Of a DNA stretch of 64,000 nt, positions 35,898 through 44,918 are shown one piece after another. This DNA comes from Bacteroidota bacterium (GTDB taxonomy: Bacteria > Bacteroidota > JABWAT01), in the NCBI GenBank assembly GCA_020161835.1, contig JAIUNL010000013.1, positions 1 through 64,000 on the forward strand, read 5' to 3'. The position numbers were made by a program, and so were the translations under genes. Every line of letters starts with the position of its first letter. Position 1 is the stretch's first letter. A model generated the notes under the pieces. The model saw only the letters and a program-made list of their open reading frames with translations. It was not told the DNA's origin and made no database searches.

Positions 35898-37379
35898 TTA
35901 GTAAGTCAACCTTGGTTCTTTTACCAGTTTGTATCCCTTAGACTGAAGAGACGACTGAAGTTTACCAAAAGATTTTCTGATCGTGTTTTTTATTGAATCT
36001 ATCGAATTGCTTTTATCTCTAAGTGTTGGGTAAGTTTCCCATCTGAAAAAATCTTCGGTCGCATAGACTAAAGCCATAAACCCTTCTGTATCAATATCAA
36101 AAACATTCATCCCTGTTTTTGCTTTCTCATTCATTTCAAGTGAATAAAAGAGCTGGGCATAAACAAATTCCTGTATAAAAGGAACTTTGTTTGCTAGATT
36201 GCTTGATTTGTATTCTGAGAGGGTTTGATCAATGAAAATGTTGGGGTTTACTCTCATCATTTCATCAATAAGGCGTTGGAATGCTTTAAGATATTCCAAG
36301 CGGACAGTTGAAGTTTTGAAGGGTGCATCAGCGGTCATACCGGTCAATCTGAACCGCCATTCATTCATATAATCAAACAACTTTTTGTAATTTTTTTCTG
36401 ATTCAAAAGTTGTAAGCTTCTTAATATCCCGGGTAAACTCTTTATTTACAAATAAATCAAACTCAGCCTGATTTTTCTTCTGAAGGGTCTGAAGAAATTT
36501 CATCCCGTCATCCTCAATCTGGGGAATCGAGAGCTGAATATACTTTGTACCCTCCCTGACACGGTTATTCTCAAGGTAATGGTTGGCAAGGCGAACCTGA
36601 TACCGGTAGTACGAAAGGTCATAGCTGTAAGCCATGAGCATGTACATTTCTTTTGCAAGCTTTTCGTGCTCATTAACGCCCAAAAACGACCAGAATTCAG
36701 CCTTTGATGAATTATCTTCAGGACCAGGAACGGTGATCTTTGAAAACAATCCTGATTTCATATAATATTGACCAAATCTGTACCCGTAAATCAGGTCTTT
36801 CCAAAGAAGCCCGATTTCTTTTCTTTTTGATTCCTGACCAATTTGGAAACTCTGATCAATTGCACCATATAAATGCATCAATGCCATAAGACGATGGTGA
36901 AGTGCCATTTCACCCGATGCTTTTTTTGTGCTGGCAAGATGTTGTTTTCCAAGCTGGAAATTAGATTCAAAAAGAATCTCATCCTGTCTCTTTACAAGAA
37001 CGTCATCCCGTTTAGACCGGCCCTGACGAACACGGATGTTCAATTCAAGAGCAGGAATTAATGCTTCATAAAATTCATTTGCCCTGAAGTGCTTGTCAGC
37101 AAGAAACATTTTTGCTTCTTCATCGATCTGGGAATCCAATTCCTCATCGATGGTAAGCTCAATCCCTGAATCAGTCTGTCTGACATTCGCACCACGTTCA
37201 TCAGTTTCAGAAACCTGAGGCTGGTCAGAGATAAAATCTCCAATCCCCTCAGCAAATTCCCCGATGTCTAGACCAAGTGAACTTAAAAAGTCATCGTTCG
37301 AATCATTTTTGAAAGGTTGATCTGCTTGACTATCCGGTAACTTGTCTTTTTTGTTTTCTTCATCTTTTAAATCAGGCAT
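35898..37379 (-). CDS. Unrecognised 493-residue helical protein in the chemosensory set
   Basis: No family recognised. Residues 1-90 are acidic and low-complexity ([26 protein letters not shown]). Residues about 90-490 look wholly helical with aromatic-rich repeats ([93 protein letters not shown]), somewhat TPR-like. No signal peptide or membrane helix. It lies between cheW (18 bp upstream) and the receptor gene (29 bp downstream), the place where related operons go directly from CheW to the receptor. It may be a scaffold or output partner of this array. Confidence 0.75.
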   Translation of the reverse strand: MPDLKDEENKKDKLPDSQADQPFKNDSNDDFLSSLGLDIGEFAEGIGDFISDQPQVSETDERGANVRQTDSGIELTIDEELDSQIDEEAKMFLADKHFRANEFYEALIPALELNIRVRQGRSKRDDVLVKRQDEILFESNFQLGKQHLASTKKASGEMALHHRLMALMHLYGAIDQSFQIGQESKRKEIGLLWKDLIYGYRFGQYYMKSGLFSKITVPGPEDNSSKAEFWSFLGVNEHEKLAKEMYMLMAYSYDLSYYRYQVRLANHYLENNRVREGTKYIQLSIPQIEDDGMKFLQTLQKKNQAEFDLFVNKEFTRDIKKLTTFESEKNYKKLFDYMNEWRFRLTGMTADAPFKTSTVRLEYLKAFQRLIDEMMRVNPNIFIDQTLSEYKSSNLANKVPFIQEFVYAQLFYSLEMNEKAKTGMNVFDIDTEGFMALVYATEDFFRWETYPTLRDKSNSIDSIKNTIRKSFGKLQSSLQSKGYKLVKEPRLTY

Positions 37380-37397
37380 AGGGCTTCCTTAGACGCA

Positions 37398-37952
37398 TTA
37401 AAAATTAAACTGGGCCAGTTCGTTACTGTTTAGAAGGGCATTCACATTAAGCACAACTAAAATCCTCCCACCTTCTTTATAAATACCTTCACTGAAATCG
37501 GCCAGACGACCGGTTAGTGTATTTTTACTGCTTTCAACATCTTCAAAGGGGATTTCTATAACTTCAACAACGGTATCAACTACAATTCCTGTTACAAACC
37601 TGTCTCCTTCAAGAAGAATTACGCGCTCCTTCTGAAGTTCTTTTCTTGTTTTTGAATCAAGTAACTTGAGTCCGAGCATAAGTCTGATATCGGTAATAGA
37701 AATAATTTCACCACGAACAGAACAAATACCTAAAATATAATTTGGGACATTGGGTAAAAAAGTAACTTTAGGAACTTCAATAATTTCTTTGATAGAACGA
37801 ATCGGGATTGCAACCTGTTCCCGGCCCAATAACACAACAATACACTGGGTTACACTCTTTTCTTTCTGAAAATCCTGTGAACTTTCAGATTGCTGCAGTG
37901 CAATCAGAGCTGCAAGTGTATCGGTTGGTTTAAATGATTCAAATTTTGCCAT
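37398..37952 (-). CDS. CheW-like adaptor protein
   Basis: 184 residues. CheW domain at about 34-175: CIVVLLGREQVAIPIRSIKEIIEVPKVTFLPNVPNYILGICSVRGEIISITDIRLMLGL, with the conserved Arg of the VRG loop, then VTGIVVDTVVEVIEIP and GRILVVLNVNALL. The 30-residue N-terminal extension is unusual for a minimal CheW. It couples chemoreceptors to a CheA kinase, but no cheA gene is in the window. It follows the receiver gene by 4 bp. In order and type it corresponds to PilI/PixI. Confidence 0.9.
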   Translation of the reverse strand: MAKFESFKPTDTLAALIALQQSESSQDFQKEKSVTQCIVVLLGREQVAIPIRSIKEIIEVPKVTFLPNVPNYILGICSVRGEIISITDIRLMLGLKLLDSKTRKELQKERVILLEGDRFVTGIVVDTVVEVIEIPFEDVESSKNTLTGRLADFSEGIYKEGGRILVVLNVNALLNSNELAQFNF

Positions 37953-37956
37953 ATTT

Positions 37957-38316
37957 TCAGACGTATTTCTTTATTACGTTTTGAAGGGCTTCATCGCTGA
38001 AAGGTTTGGTTATATATTCGACGGCTCCTTGTTTCATCCCCCAGAATTTGTCTGAATCCTGATTTTTTGATGTTAGCATTACCACTGGGATAGCAGCAGT
38101 TTCCGGAGTATTTTTTAAAGTTCTGCAAACCTCAAACCCATTTTTTCTTGGCATAATCACGTCAAGTACAATCAGGTTTGGTTGAAGGCTCACAGCTTTT
38201 TTCTCACCATCTTCACCATCAGAGGCTTCTGTTACAGTATGTCCGGCAGAAATAAGTGCGTTGGCAATAATCTGCCTGTCTACCATCGAATCGTCAATTA
38301 CAAGAATGTGTGCCAT
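37957..38316 (-). CDS. Single-domain response regulator, PilH/CheY-like
   Basis: 119 residues, one receiver domain: acidic pair Asp8-Asp9, phospho-acceptor Asp52 in LIVLDVIMPRKNG, Thr82 in VVMLTSK and Lys104 in ITKPF. The MAHILVIDDSMVDRQIIANAL start is typical of PilH/PixH. It lies 8 bp after the DUF4388-receiver gene and 4 bp before the cheW gene. Confidence 0.92.
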   Translation of the reverse strand: MAHILVIDDSMVDRQIIANALISAGHTVTEASDGEDGEKKAVSLQPNLIVLDVIMPRKNGFEVCRTLKNTPETAAIPVVMLTSKNQDSDKFWGMKQGAVEYITKPFSDEALQNVIKKYV

Positions 38317-38324
38317 AGTCTTTT

Positions 38325-39419
38325 TTATGATCCTAATCCAAGATGCTCTTTTACTTTAGAAAGCAGATCTGATGCTTCAAATGGTTTTGTCATGTACGCG
38401 TCTGCCCCGGCATATTTACCGAGGTTTTTATCAATTTCTGCATCTTTTCCTGACAACATGAGAATGGGTACCCTTTTATAGGCATCTCCCATATCACGAA
38501 GTGAGCGACAAACCTTGTAACCCGTAATATCCGGTAACATGACATCAAGAAGAATCAAATCAGGAATTGACTCTGTTGCTGCTTTAATTGCGGCATCACC
38601 TGTCGTGGCCGTAATCAGGTTAAAACCAGAATCTGCAAGGGCAAGTTCAATCATTTTTTGAATAGTCAAACTATCGTCGACAACCAGAATTTTCTTGCGT
38701 TTGTCTTCAACTTTAAGAATTTCAACCCATTTTTCAGTAACAAAAAAATTGACAATTTTCATCACAGAAAATTCGTCAAGTTTGAGTTTGGTCGAAAGTG
38801 CCTTGATATCTTTTATACCATCAATGGCAAGATAAATTTTCCACTCTTTTAATTTGAGTGAAATTTCTTCTTGCTGATCTTCCCCTTTTTTTGTCTTTTT
38901 GGGGATGACTGAGCTGTTTGCAATATTTTCACGGATAACTGACATTTCGTCACCGACAACGGCAGCTCCAAGAAGCATACCCTGAACATCAACCCCTGTA
39001 CTTAGCGCATTATATTTCGGCAGGGCATCAACTTCAAAATTTACACTTCCGCCCTTAAGCTGAATTAAATCAGTTACAGTGCTCTCAATTTGCTTCCTGA
39101 TTGTTTTGGCAAGAGCAGGCATTTCTATTTTTTTCAGTGCAATCAGAATTTGCTCAATCCGTTTTCCACGGTACTGAGTTTTCTGCAACTGAATGGCTTC
39201 ATCAAGGTCTGCAACCGTGATATAACCTTCCTGAAGCATGATTGAACCTACAACTTCGCCAACGCCTGTATCAACAGCAACAGCCATTCCGGCTTTGAAA
39301 TAAATGGTAATATTTCCGCTCGATGTGGAAACAACCAACGCACCGGTTTTTTTACCGTTCCTGATTAACTGGAGCATTTCTGTAATGCCCCATCCCCTCA
39401 AATTACCTGCAAAACTCAT
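38325..39419 (-). CDS. DUF4388-receiver protein, PatA/PixG-like
   Basis: 364 residues from the ATG at 39417-39419 (ten more codons are open upstream). The N-terminal DUF4388 domain (MSFAGNLRGWGITEMLQLIRNGKKTGALVVSTSSGNITIYFKAGMAVAV) continues to about residue 215, then a short winged-helix-like part, then a receiver domain: VDDSLTIQKMIELAL, LILLDVMLPDITGYKVC (phospho-acceptor Asp), MLSGKDAE and MTKPFEASDLL. The same N-terminal plus receiver layout is found in PatA and PilG/PixG of cyanobacterial motility operons. It is the first gene of the chemosensory set. A 138 bp AT-rich gap before it probably holds the promoter. Confidence 0.88.
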   Translation of the reverse strand: MSFAGNLRGWGITEMLQLIRNGKKTGALVVSTSSGNITIYFKAGMAVAVDTGVGEVVGSIMLQEGYITVADLDEAIQLQKTQYRGKRIEQILIALKKIEMPALAKTIRKQIESTVTDLIQLKGGSVNFEVDALPKYNALSTGVDVQGMLLGAAVVGDEMSVIRENIANSSVIPKKTKKGEDQQEEISLKLKEWKIYLAIDGIKDIKALSTKLKLDEFSVMKIVNFFVTEKWVEILKVEDKRKKILVVDDSLTIQKMIELALADSGFNLITATTGDAAIKAATESIPDLILLDVMLPDITGYKVCRSLRDMGDAYKRVPILMLSGKDAEIDKNLGKYAGADAYMTKPFEASDLLSKVKEHLGLGS

Positions 39420-39557
39420 AAGAATCAGCCCCTGACCGGGCAAGGTCAATAAATATTATTTAAACAAGATACAAAAAGATATCAAAAAATCAATTTAAAA
39501 TTTTGTAAAACCATAAGTTACATCTGCAAAAATGATGTAAATGTAGTAAAATAAAAA

Positions 39558-41051
39558 TCAATCGGGTAAATATAAAGTAAATTTTGTTCCTCTGCCAATC
39601 TCTGATTCAACATCTATCTTTCCCATGTGATCCTGAATGATTTTATAGGTGATTGGCAAGCCAAGTCCGGTTCCTAACGGTTTTGTCGTATAAAACGGAT
39701 CAAATATTCGTCGGAGGTTATCTGGATGGATACCTGAGCCGGTATCGGTAATTTCAAGGATCACAAATCCCTTCACATGCCTTGGTGCAACTTTGTGAAC
39801 CAGATTGATAAATAATGTACCACCGCTTGTCATTGAATCAACAGCATTCATGACGAGATTCAGTACAACCTGATGAATCTGGGTTGGATCAAATCTGAAC
39901 TTCGGAACATCTGAACCTACTTCATACCGGCAGATAATTCCCTTTTTCTGAAAGTCTATACTGAGAAGATTGATTACTGATTTCACAACTTCGTTCAGGT
40001 CAGACTGGGTAAACTGTGGCTTTTTGGTTCGGGCAAAGGCAAATGAATTTTCAAGAAGCTGATTAATCCGGGCTACTTCCTTCCCGATTTGCTCTATCTG
40101 TGACTTTCTGATGTCATCATCCTGAAAATCAAGAATGATTGCACTTACAATACTTTGAATTCCTGCGAGCGGATTTTTAACCTCATGGGCAATTCCTGCA
40201 GCAATCTGACCCAGCGTCGAGATTTTTTCAAGGCGCCGGTTTTCTTCCCTTACTTTTTCAAGTTCAAACAAATCGCGGAAAATGCAAATCATTTCAACCA
40301 CGTCATTGTGGTCATTTTTTCTGGGGAAGAGGGTATACCCGATTTTTAATTTCTTGCCGTCACTTCTGATTGCATCACATTCGTACTGTTTTTCAAACTC
40401 GCTTCCATCAAGAATCTGACCAATATTTGCTTCAATCGGCATGATGGAATTGACCTCCATCCCGAGCAGATTGATGACTGACCATCCAAATATATTGGCT
40501 GCAGACGGATTCGCATAATTTATCTTACCTGACATGTCGAAGGTAATCAAACCAGCGCCAAGCGCCATCATTATAGATTCTGTAAAGCTTTCTGTATCCT
40601 TTACTTCATTTCTAAGATCATCAATTTTTTTCTGCAGGTTGACGTTGAACAATTTGAGTTGTTCAATGTGCTGTCTTACACCCTGCCATTCCCTGCGTTT
40701 ATTGATTGCCCTCTGAACTTGTGTGAGCAAATAAACATCGGTAACATCCGGGTCAACAATATCAAAAATACCCGCACGAAATGCAGTTGCAATATCTTCT
40801 TCTGCATTTTTGGGAATTAAAAGTAAAATTGGAGTTTCGATGAAGAATGTGCCAAGCAGATTAATGTAACCACTAACCTGATTTTTCAGGACAGACCGGT
40901 CAAGAAGAATAATATCCGGCGGGATTGGAAAATGATTGGAATGAGTGGGAACAGACCGCTCAGTCAGGATTCTGATTTCATCATGATCAAACAGCTCAGA
41001 CAGTCTGCTTTCAATGAAAACATCCGGAGATATCAGAAGAATATGCGTCAA
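39558..41051 (-). CDS. PAS sensor histidine kinase with degenerate N-terminal receiver
   Basis: 497 residues. Residues 1-115 have a receiver fold in which Asp51 (DIILLDRSV) remains, but the acidic pair is replaced (LLISPD) and the conserved Lys is lost (DIVDPDV), so it probably does not phosphorylate normally. A coiled-coil link leads to a PAS domain (about 155-265), then HisKA with His289 in GIAHEVKNPLAG, and HATPase with HQVVLNLVMNAVDSM, EITDTGSGI and GTGLGLPI. NtrB-like. No transmembrane part, so it is cytoplasmic. The start is TTG with GGAGAG before it. The PilM-like gene stops 21 bp upstream. Confidence 0.88.
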   Translation of the reverse strand: MTHILLISPDVFIESRLSELFDHDEIRILTERSVPTHSNHFPIPPDIILLDRSVLKNQVSGYINLLGTFFIETPILLLIPKNAEEDIATAFRAGIFDIVDPDVTDVYLLTQVQRAINKRREWQGVRQHIEQLKLFNVNLQKKIDDLRNEVKDTESFTESIMMALGAGLITFDMSGKINYANPSAANIFGWSVINLLGMEVNSIMPIEANIGQILDGSEFEKQYECDAIRSDGKKLKIGYTLFPRKNDHNDVVEMICIFRDLFELEKVREENRRLEKISTLGQIAAGIAHEVKNPLAGIQSIVSAIILDFQDDDIRKSQIEQIGKEVARINQLLENSFAFARTKKPQFTQSDLNEVVKSVINLLSIDFQKKGIICRYEVGSDVPKFRFDPTQIHQVVLNLVMNAVDSMTSGGTLFINLVHKVAPRHVKGFVILEITDTGSGIHPDNLRRIFDPFYTTKPLGTGLGLPITYKIIQDHMGKIDVESEIGRGTKFTLYLPD

Positions 41052-41072
41052 GTTGACTCTCCGGAAATAAGT

Positions 41073-41966
41073 TTAGCCCTCTGTCCGGTAACTCACGGAA
41101 ATGGCAGAAAGTGCAGATTCAAGAAAAAAGGAACCTGATTCCTGGTGCCGGTGGTAAAGGACTTTCATTTTTTCAAACAAGTTTTCAGGCTGCATATTGA
41201 GAGTTGATTTGATGCCGCTCAGAACAGGCTGGGAAAATTTTCCGTACCAGAATAAGGATTCCATATCAGACAACTTCAGTTTATACTGATTCAAAACCTG
41301 AAGAAGAAAGTAGGGAATATCATCCTGCGGGTAGGAAACAAAATGCTCATAAAAGAGAACTTCTTTATCGGAAAAACCCATAAACGTAAAGCCATTTTCG
41401 ATGCAGGAAGTAACCAAATGGAATTTACCCGAAACAGGTGCAATCTGTTTTTCATTCATGAGATTCATGATCGCAAGCGGTTCAAAATCAACAATCGAAA
41501 GTTTTTTTGAAAGCCGGGTCGCCAGAATCTGAAGAAAATTAATCACCACGCCCGGAACCCAAAGTATCAGAACTTTATCATTCTGAAGTGGAATCCATTC
41601 ATAAATATATGCCGATAGTTTTTCACCGGCAATTAGCGAAAATTCTTCGTGAACTCTTTTTTCAAGAGCATCTGCATCCAGGTCAGAGTGACCTACTGGA
41701 ATGACCGAATAGAGAAACAGGGTAGGATCAATTGCAACTGACAGGTGAGGCGCTGTCTGATTGGTGATGAATTTGCTCAATTCTGCCAAAACCTGATTGA
41801 TGAGCGGATCGTTGCCCTTTAAAATCAGGTCTTTATTCAGATCGAAATCAAATTCAGAACAGGACAAAGTTACAGCAACTTTATCCTGCATGAGCAGATT
41901 AGAGGTGGCTACGTAGGCCTTTTGACCCGAAAAGCTCACCCCTGTGTTAAGAGACTGGGTTGACAC
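41073..41966 (-). CDS. PilM/DUF3822-like protein (actin-like fold), uncertain
   Basis: 297 residues from a GTG start. The pattern of short beta blocks and helices, with LATRLSKKLSIVDFEPLAIMNLM and GFTFMGFSDKEVLFYEHFVSYPQDDIPYFLLQVLNQYKLKLSDMESLFWYGKFS, recalls DUF3822 and PilM-type actin-like proteins, which act beside type IV pilus or type II secretion machinery. No signal peptide. It lies between a pseudopilin-like gene and the histidine kinase gene, in a run of genes with pilus and chemosensory character. The assignment is from context and general look. Confidence 0.5.
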   Translation of the reverse strand: MSTQSLNTGVSFSGQKAYVATSNLLMQDKVAVTLSCSEFDFDLNKDLILKGNDPLINQVLAELSKFITNQTAPHLSVAIDPTLFLYSVIPVGHSDLDADALEKRVHEEFSLIAGEKLSAYIYEWIPLQNDKVLILWVPGVVINFLQILATRLSKKLSIVDFEPLAIMNLMNEKQIAPVSGKFHLVTSCIENGFTFMGFSDKEVLFYEHFVSYPQDDIPYFLLQVLNQYKLKLSDMESLFWYGKFSQPVLSGIKSTLNMQPENLFEKMKVLYHRHQESGSFFLESALSAISVSYRTEG

Positions 41967-41971
41967 TTATG

Positions 41972-42433
41972 TTATTCCCAGGATGCTTTATTGGTTGAAT
42001 CGTCAACATTTAAGCTTCCGATTGAACCAGAACCACCCGGGCATTTCAACAGATACTTTTTAACTGCGGCAGTATCGTTTAGCTGGTACAGATAAGGGGA
42101 TTTTGTTACCGGACTTACCAACAGGGAGTCAAGATAAACAAGTTTACCGGCTTTTAGCTTGAAAATTGAATCCTGCTTGGAAATAGCAAATGGGTCATTT
42201 TTCAGGTCTGATACCAATGACTCCAATGTTGGAGCATAGGTGCCTGTTTTTCCGATGTAATAAAGAAGACCACTGCGAATGTAATCCATGCGTTCGCGGG
42301 AGCTTAACTTAAGACGATCCGCCGCGACTTTTTGCTGCCATGGAGTTACAATTATATAAATAAGGACTACCGAAAGAATTACAATCAAAATTTTGAGGAA
42401 AATATTACCTTTTCCATCGCGTTCATCAGCCAT
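41972..42433 (-). CDS. Pseudopilin-like membrane-anchored protein, uncertain
   Basis: 153 residues from the ATG at 42431-42433, with GGAG nine bases before it (a TTG seven codons upstream is also open). MADERDGKGNIFLKILIVILSVVLIYIIVTPWQQKVAADRLKLSSRERMDYIRSGLLYYIGKTGTYAPTLESLVSDL shows an N-terminal membrane helix followed by a helix and a GspG-like segment. The C-terminus is a small domain ending in a Gly/Ser-rich tail. The cleavage motif and Glu at +5 of true pseudopilins are not clear. It is followed by the PilM-like gene. Confidence 0.5.
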   Translation of the reverse strand: MADERDGKGNIFLKILIVILSVVLIYIIVTPWQQKVAADRLKLSSRERMDYIRSGLLYYIGKTGTYAPTLESLVSDLKNDPFAISKQDSIFKLKAGKLVYLDSLLVSPVTKSPYLYQLNDTAAVKKYLLKCPGGSGSIGSLNVDDSTNKASWE

Positions 42434-42514
42434 ATAACTGTACTCCAATCTCAAATTAAATGTTCTAAATAACGGTACCGAAAATACTTGGATTCATAGA
42501 AAAATGCAAACCAA

Positions 42515-42994
42515 TTATTCAGACAATAAAGAATCAGCGACAAGAAAGGGTTTAATTTGCTCCAATTTTTTCAAGCCAATCCCTTTTACATTTAAAAGTT
42601 CGTCAGAAGATTTGAATTTTCCATTTTCTGAACGGTATTCTATGATCTTTTGTGCTGTTTTTTCCCCAATTCCAGGCAAATTGCTGAATTCGTCAATCCC
42701 GGCACGGTTTAAATTTAATGGTTTTATAATTGGTTTGGAACGGGATGTGTTTTTTTTGACAGAAATTGTGTCTTCTGCAAGGGGTGAAATGCGGGTTTGA
42801 TTGAATATTGAATCAATCCGGTCAAACTCAGACTGAATTTTGGTGTTTTTGTCTGTCTTCCAGGTGTGGTAGATAAGAATCGAAAACAGACCAATCAGAA
42901 AAAGAGCAGAAAGGAACCTGAATTCCTCTCTGCTTAATCCCATTTTGAAGGAAAGGCGGATAAAAAGTGAAGAAAGTTTCTTAAACAGTTTCAT
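42515..42994 (-). CDS. ComEA-like helix-hairpin-helix protein
   Basis: 159 residues. One membrane helix near 29-45 (LSALFLIGLFSILIYHTW), then a linker, and the tandem helix-hairpin-helix domain at about 92-155: LNLNRAGIDEFSNLPGIGEKTAQKIIEYRSENGKFKSSDELLNVKGIGLKKLEQIKPFL. This is the DNA-binding domain of competence protein ComEA, which binds incoming DNA outside the cytoplasmic membrane. Start overlaps the dnaJ stop by 1 bp (TGATG). Confidence 0.87.
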   Translation of the reverse strand: MKLFKKLSSLFIRLSFKMGLSREEFRFLSALFLIGLFSILIYHTWKTDKNTKIQSEFDRIDSIFNQTRISPLAEDTISVKKNTSRSKPIIKPLNLNRAGIDEFSNLPGIGEKTAQKIIEYRSENGKFKSSDELLNVKGIGLKKLEQIKPFLVADSLLSE

Positions 42995-44169
42995 CAGGAA
43001 AAGACATTTTTCATCCGGGAAAATAGCCCTGGCTTACCTGGCCTTGCCTGTTCGGGTAAGAATCCGTCAAGATGTTCCATCTGTTTGATCAGGTCTTTTT
43101 CTTTAGAATCAAGCGTTTTGGGGATAAAAACATTTACTCTGATGATCTGGTCACCAACACGGTTTGATCCATACTCTGGAATTCCTTTTTGGCGGAAACG
43201 GAGCAATTTACCAGATTGGGTTCCTGAATCAATTTTGAGTTTGGCTTTTCCTGTGAGTGTTGAAATCTCAATTTCAGTTCCAAGAATGGCTTCAGGTATG
43301 CTGATTTCAACATCACAAAGGATGTCATTTCCTTCTCTGGTAAAAATGGAATGGCGTTCTTCCTCAATCAGAATAATAAGGTCACCATCAGCGCCACCTC
43401 TTCTGCCAGAATTACCCTGGTTTCTGAGTGTCAGATAATTTCCGTTGGAAACTCCCGCCGGAATGTTCACCTTCACGGTTGTTTCACCCTGAATGCGACC
43501 TTCGCCTTTACATGATTTACACGGATTCTTGATGGTTTTGCCTGTACCTGAGCAGGTAGAGCAGGCTGTAATGTTTACGAATTGACCGAAAACACTTTTC
43601 TGAACCTGTCTGACTTCCCCGGCACCGTTACAGGTTGTGCAGGTTGAATGATCAGACCCTTTTTCAGCGCCGTTACCCGAGCAGGGTTCACAACGGATGA
43701 ATTTTTTGAGTTTGAGTTTTTTCTCAACACCGGTTGCAACTTCTTCAAGAGTAAGTGACAAACGTAACTTGAGATCAGAACCAGGTTCACCGGTTGATCT
43801 CGACCGTCCGCCACGCTGCCGGCCACCACCACCAAAGAAGTCATCAAATGGGGAGTTACCTCCACCAAAAATATCACCAAATGCAGAGAAAATATCATTG
43901 ATATCTGAGAATCCCTGCGGACCAAATCCACTGCCACCGCCTGCCTGGAACGCCTGATGTCCAAAACGATCATATTTTGCCCGTTTATCAGGGTCAGAAA
44001 GAACTTCGTAGGCTTCGGCTGCTTCTTTAAATTTATCTTCTGCTTCCTTATTGCCGGGATTTCGGTCTGGGTGAAATTGCATGGCCAGTTTTCTGTATGA
44101 TTTTTTCAGCTCATCCTGACTGGCAGTTTTGGTAATACCCAATACTTCGTAATAATCTCGCTTTGCCAA
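42994..44169 (-). CDS. dnaJ: Chaperone DnaJ
   Basis: 391 residues. J domain with the HPD motif (QFHPDRNPG), a Gly/Phe-rich region (about 70-125), four CxxCxGxG zinc motifs ([42 protein letters not shown]) and the client-binding C-terminal domains. It stimulates DnaK and works with GrpE. The start is TTG with AGGAGGA at seven bases, nine bases after the grpE stop. dnaK is not beside it. Confidence 0.96.
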   Translation of the reverse strand: MAKRDYYEVLGITKTASQDELKKSYRKLAMQFHPDRNPGNKEAEDKFKEAAEAYEVLSDPDKRAKYDRFGHQAFQAGGGSGFGPQGFSDINDIFSAFGDIFGGGNSPFDDFFGGGGRQRGGRSRSTGEPGSDLKLRLSLTLEEVATGVEKKLKLKKFIRCEPCSGNGAEKGSDHSTCTTCNGAGEVRQVQKSVFGQFVNITACSTCSGTGKTIKNPCKSCKGEGRIQGETTVKVNIPAGVSNGNYLTLRNQGNSGRRGGADGDLIILIEEERHSIFTREGNDILCDVEISIPEAILGTEIEISTLTGKAKLKIDSGTQSGKLLRFRQKGIPEYGSNRVGDQIIRVNVFIPKTLDSKEKDLIKQMEHLDGFLPEQARPGKPGLFSRMKNVFS

Positions 44170-44178
44170 AAAATCCTC

Positions 44179-44781
44179 CTATCTGGCCACCAAAACTTTT
44201 GAATGTCTGATCACCTTACCATTAAAAGTGTAGCCTTTCATGACTTCATCAATAATGGTGTCAGGTTCAACGCCTTCTTTTTCCATGTGCATCAGGGCAT
44301 CGTGCAGGTTTACATCAAATGTCTGACCTATGCACTCAATGGGCTTAACACCTTTTTGTTCAAGCAATTTTGCAAGGTTTCCTGAGATAAGTCTCACACC
44401 TTCAACAAAAGACGCCTGGTCAGGTGTTTTCTCAAGGGCCGCAAACGATCTTTCAAAATCATCGCTGATGGTAAGTAACCCTTTAATGACTGATTCTCCT
44501 TCATATTTTCTCAGGTCAGACCGTTCCTGCTCAGTTCTTCTTCTGAAATTATCAAATTCGGCAGCTGTTCGAAGTAACTGATCACGCAAGGTTTGAATCT
44601 GTGCTTCCAGGATTTTAACAGCCGATTCTTTTTCGGCAAGAAGTTTTTTTAGTTCTTCTGTTTCTGATGTTTCAGAAAGTGGTGGTTTTACTGATTCTGA
44701 ATTCACTTCCGGGGTGGTGTCAGTTTTCAGATCGGGTTTAACTTCCGCCTGTTTGTCTGGTTGAACTTTTTTTGTTGACAT
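44179..44781 (-). CDS. grpE: Nucleotide exchange factor GrpE
   Basis: 200 residues. An acidic, low-complexity N-terminus (1-50), a long coiled coil (ETEELKKLLAEKESAVKILEAQIQTLRDQLLRTAAEFDNFRRRTEQERSDLRKYEGE) and the beta domain near the end (GVEPDTIIDEVMKGYTFNGKVIRHSKVLVAR). It releases ADP from DnaK. First gene of the grpE-dnaJ-comEA unit. No CIRCE element is seen upstream; an unrelated inverted repeat is at 44840-44875. Confidence 0.95.
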   Translation of the reverse strand: MSTKKVQPDKQAEVKPDLKTDTTPEVNSESVKPPLSETSETEELKKLLAEKESAVKILEAQIQTLRDQLLRTAAEFDNFRRRTEQERSDLRKYEGESVIKGLLTISDDFERSFAALEKTPDQASFVEGVRLISGNLAKLLEQKGVKPIECIGQTFDVNLHDALMHMEKEGVEPDTIIDEVMKGYTFNGKVIRHSKVLVAR

Positions 44782-44839
44782 AAATTCCGTGTATTTGATT
44801 CGTTCAAAACTGGTTTGAGGGTTAAAAATGACAAAAATA

Positions 44840-44875
44840 CTGCAAATCCGTCACGAAACCCGTAACGGACTGCAG
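44840..44875. promoter_or_regulatory. Inverted repeat upstream of grpE (operator or terminator)
   Basis: CTGCA..TCCGTCACG at the left pairs with CGTAACGGA.TGCAG at the right, with small mismatches and a 5-base centre. On the minus strand it is followed by T-rich sequence, so it could end the thioredoxin-like transcript; it could also be a heat-shock operator. It does not match CIRCE. Confidence 0.5.
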
Positions 44876-44918
44876 AACAGCAAAGATTAAGCCAAAAATT
44901 TAAATTTAGGAGGCGGGA

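Noticed and set aside
43085-43957. Open frames opposite to and out of frame with dnaJ, one Pro/Ser-rich
   Set aside because: They arise from the Gly-rich and Cys-rich coding of dnaJ and show no own start signals.
44782-44918. CIRCE element before grpE
   Set aside because: The TTAGCACTC-N9-GAGTGCTAA pattern is not present.
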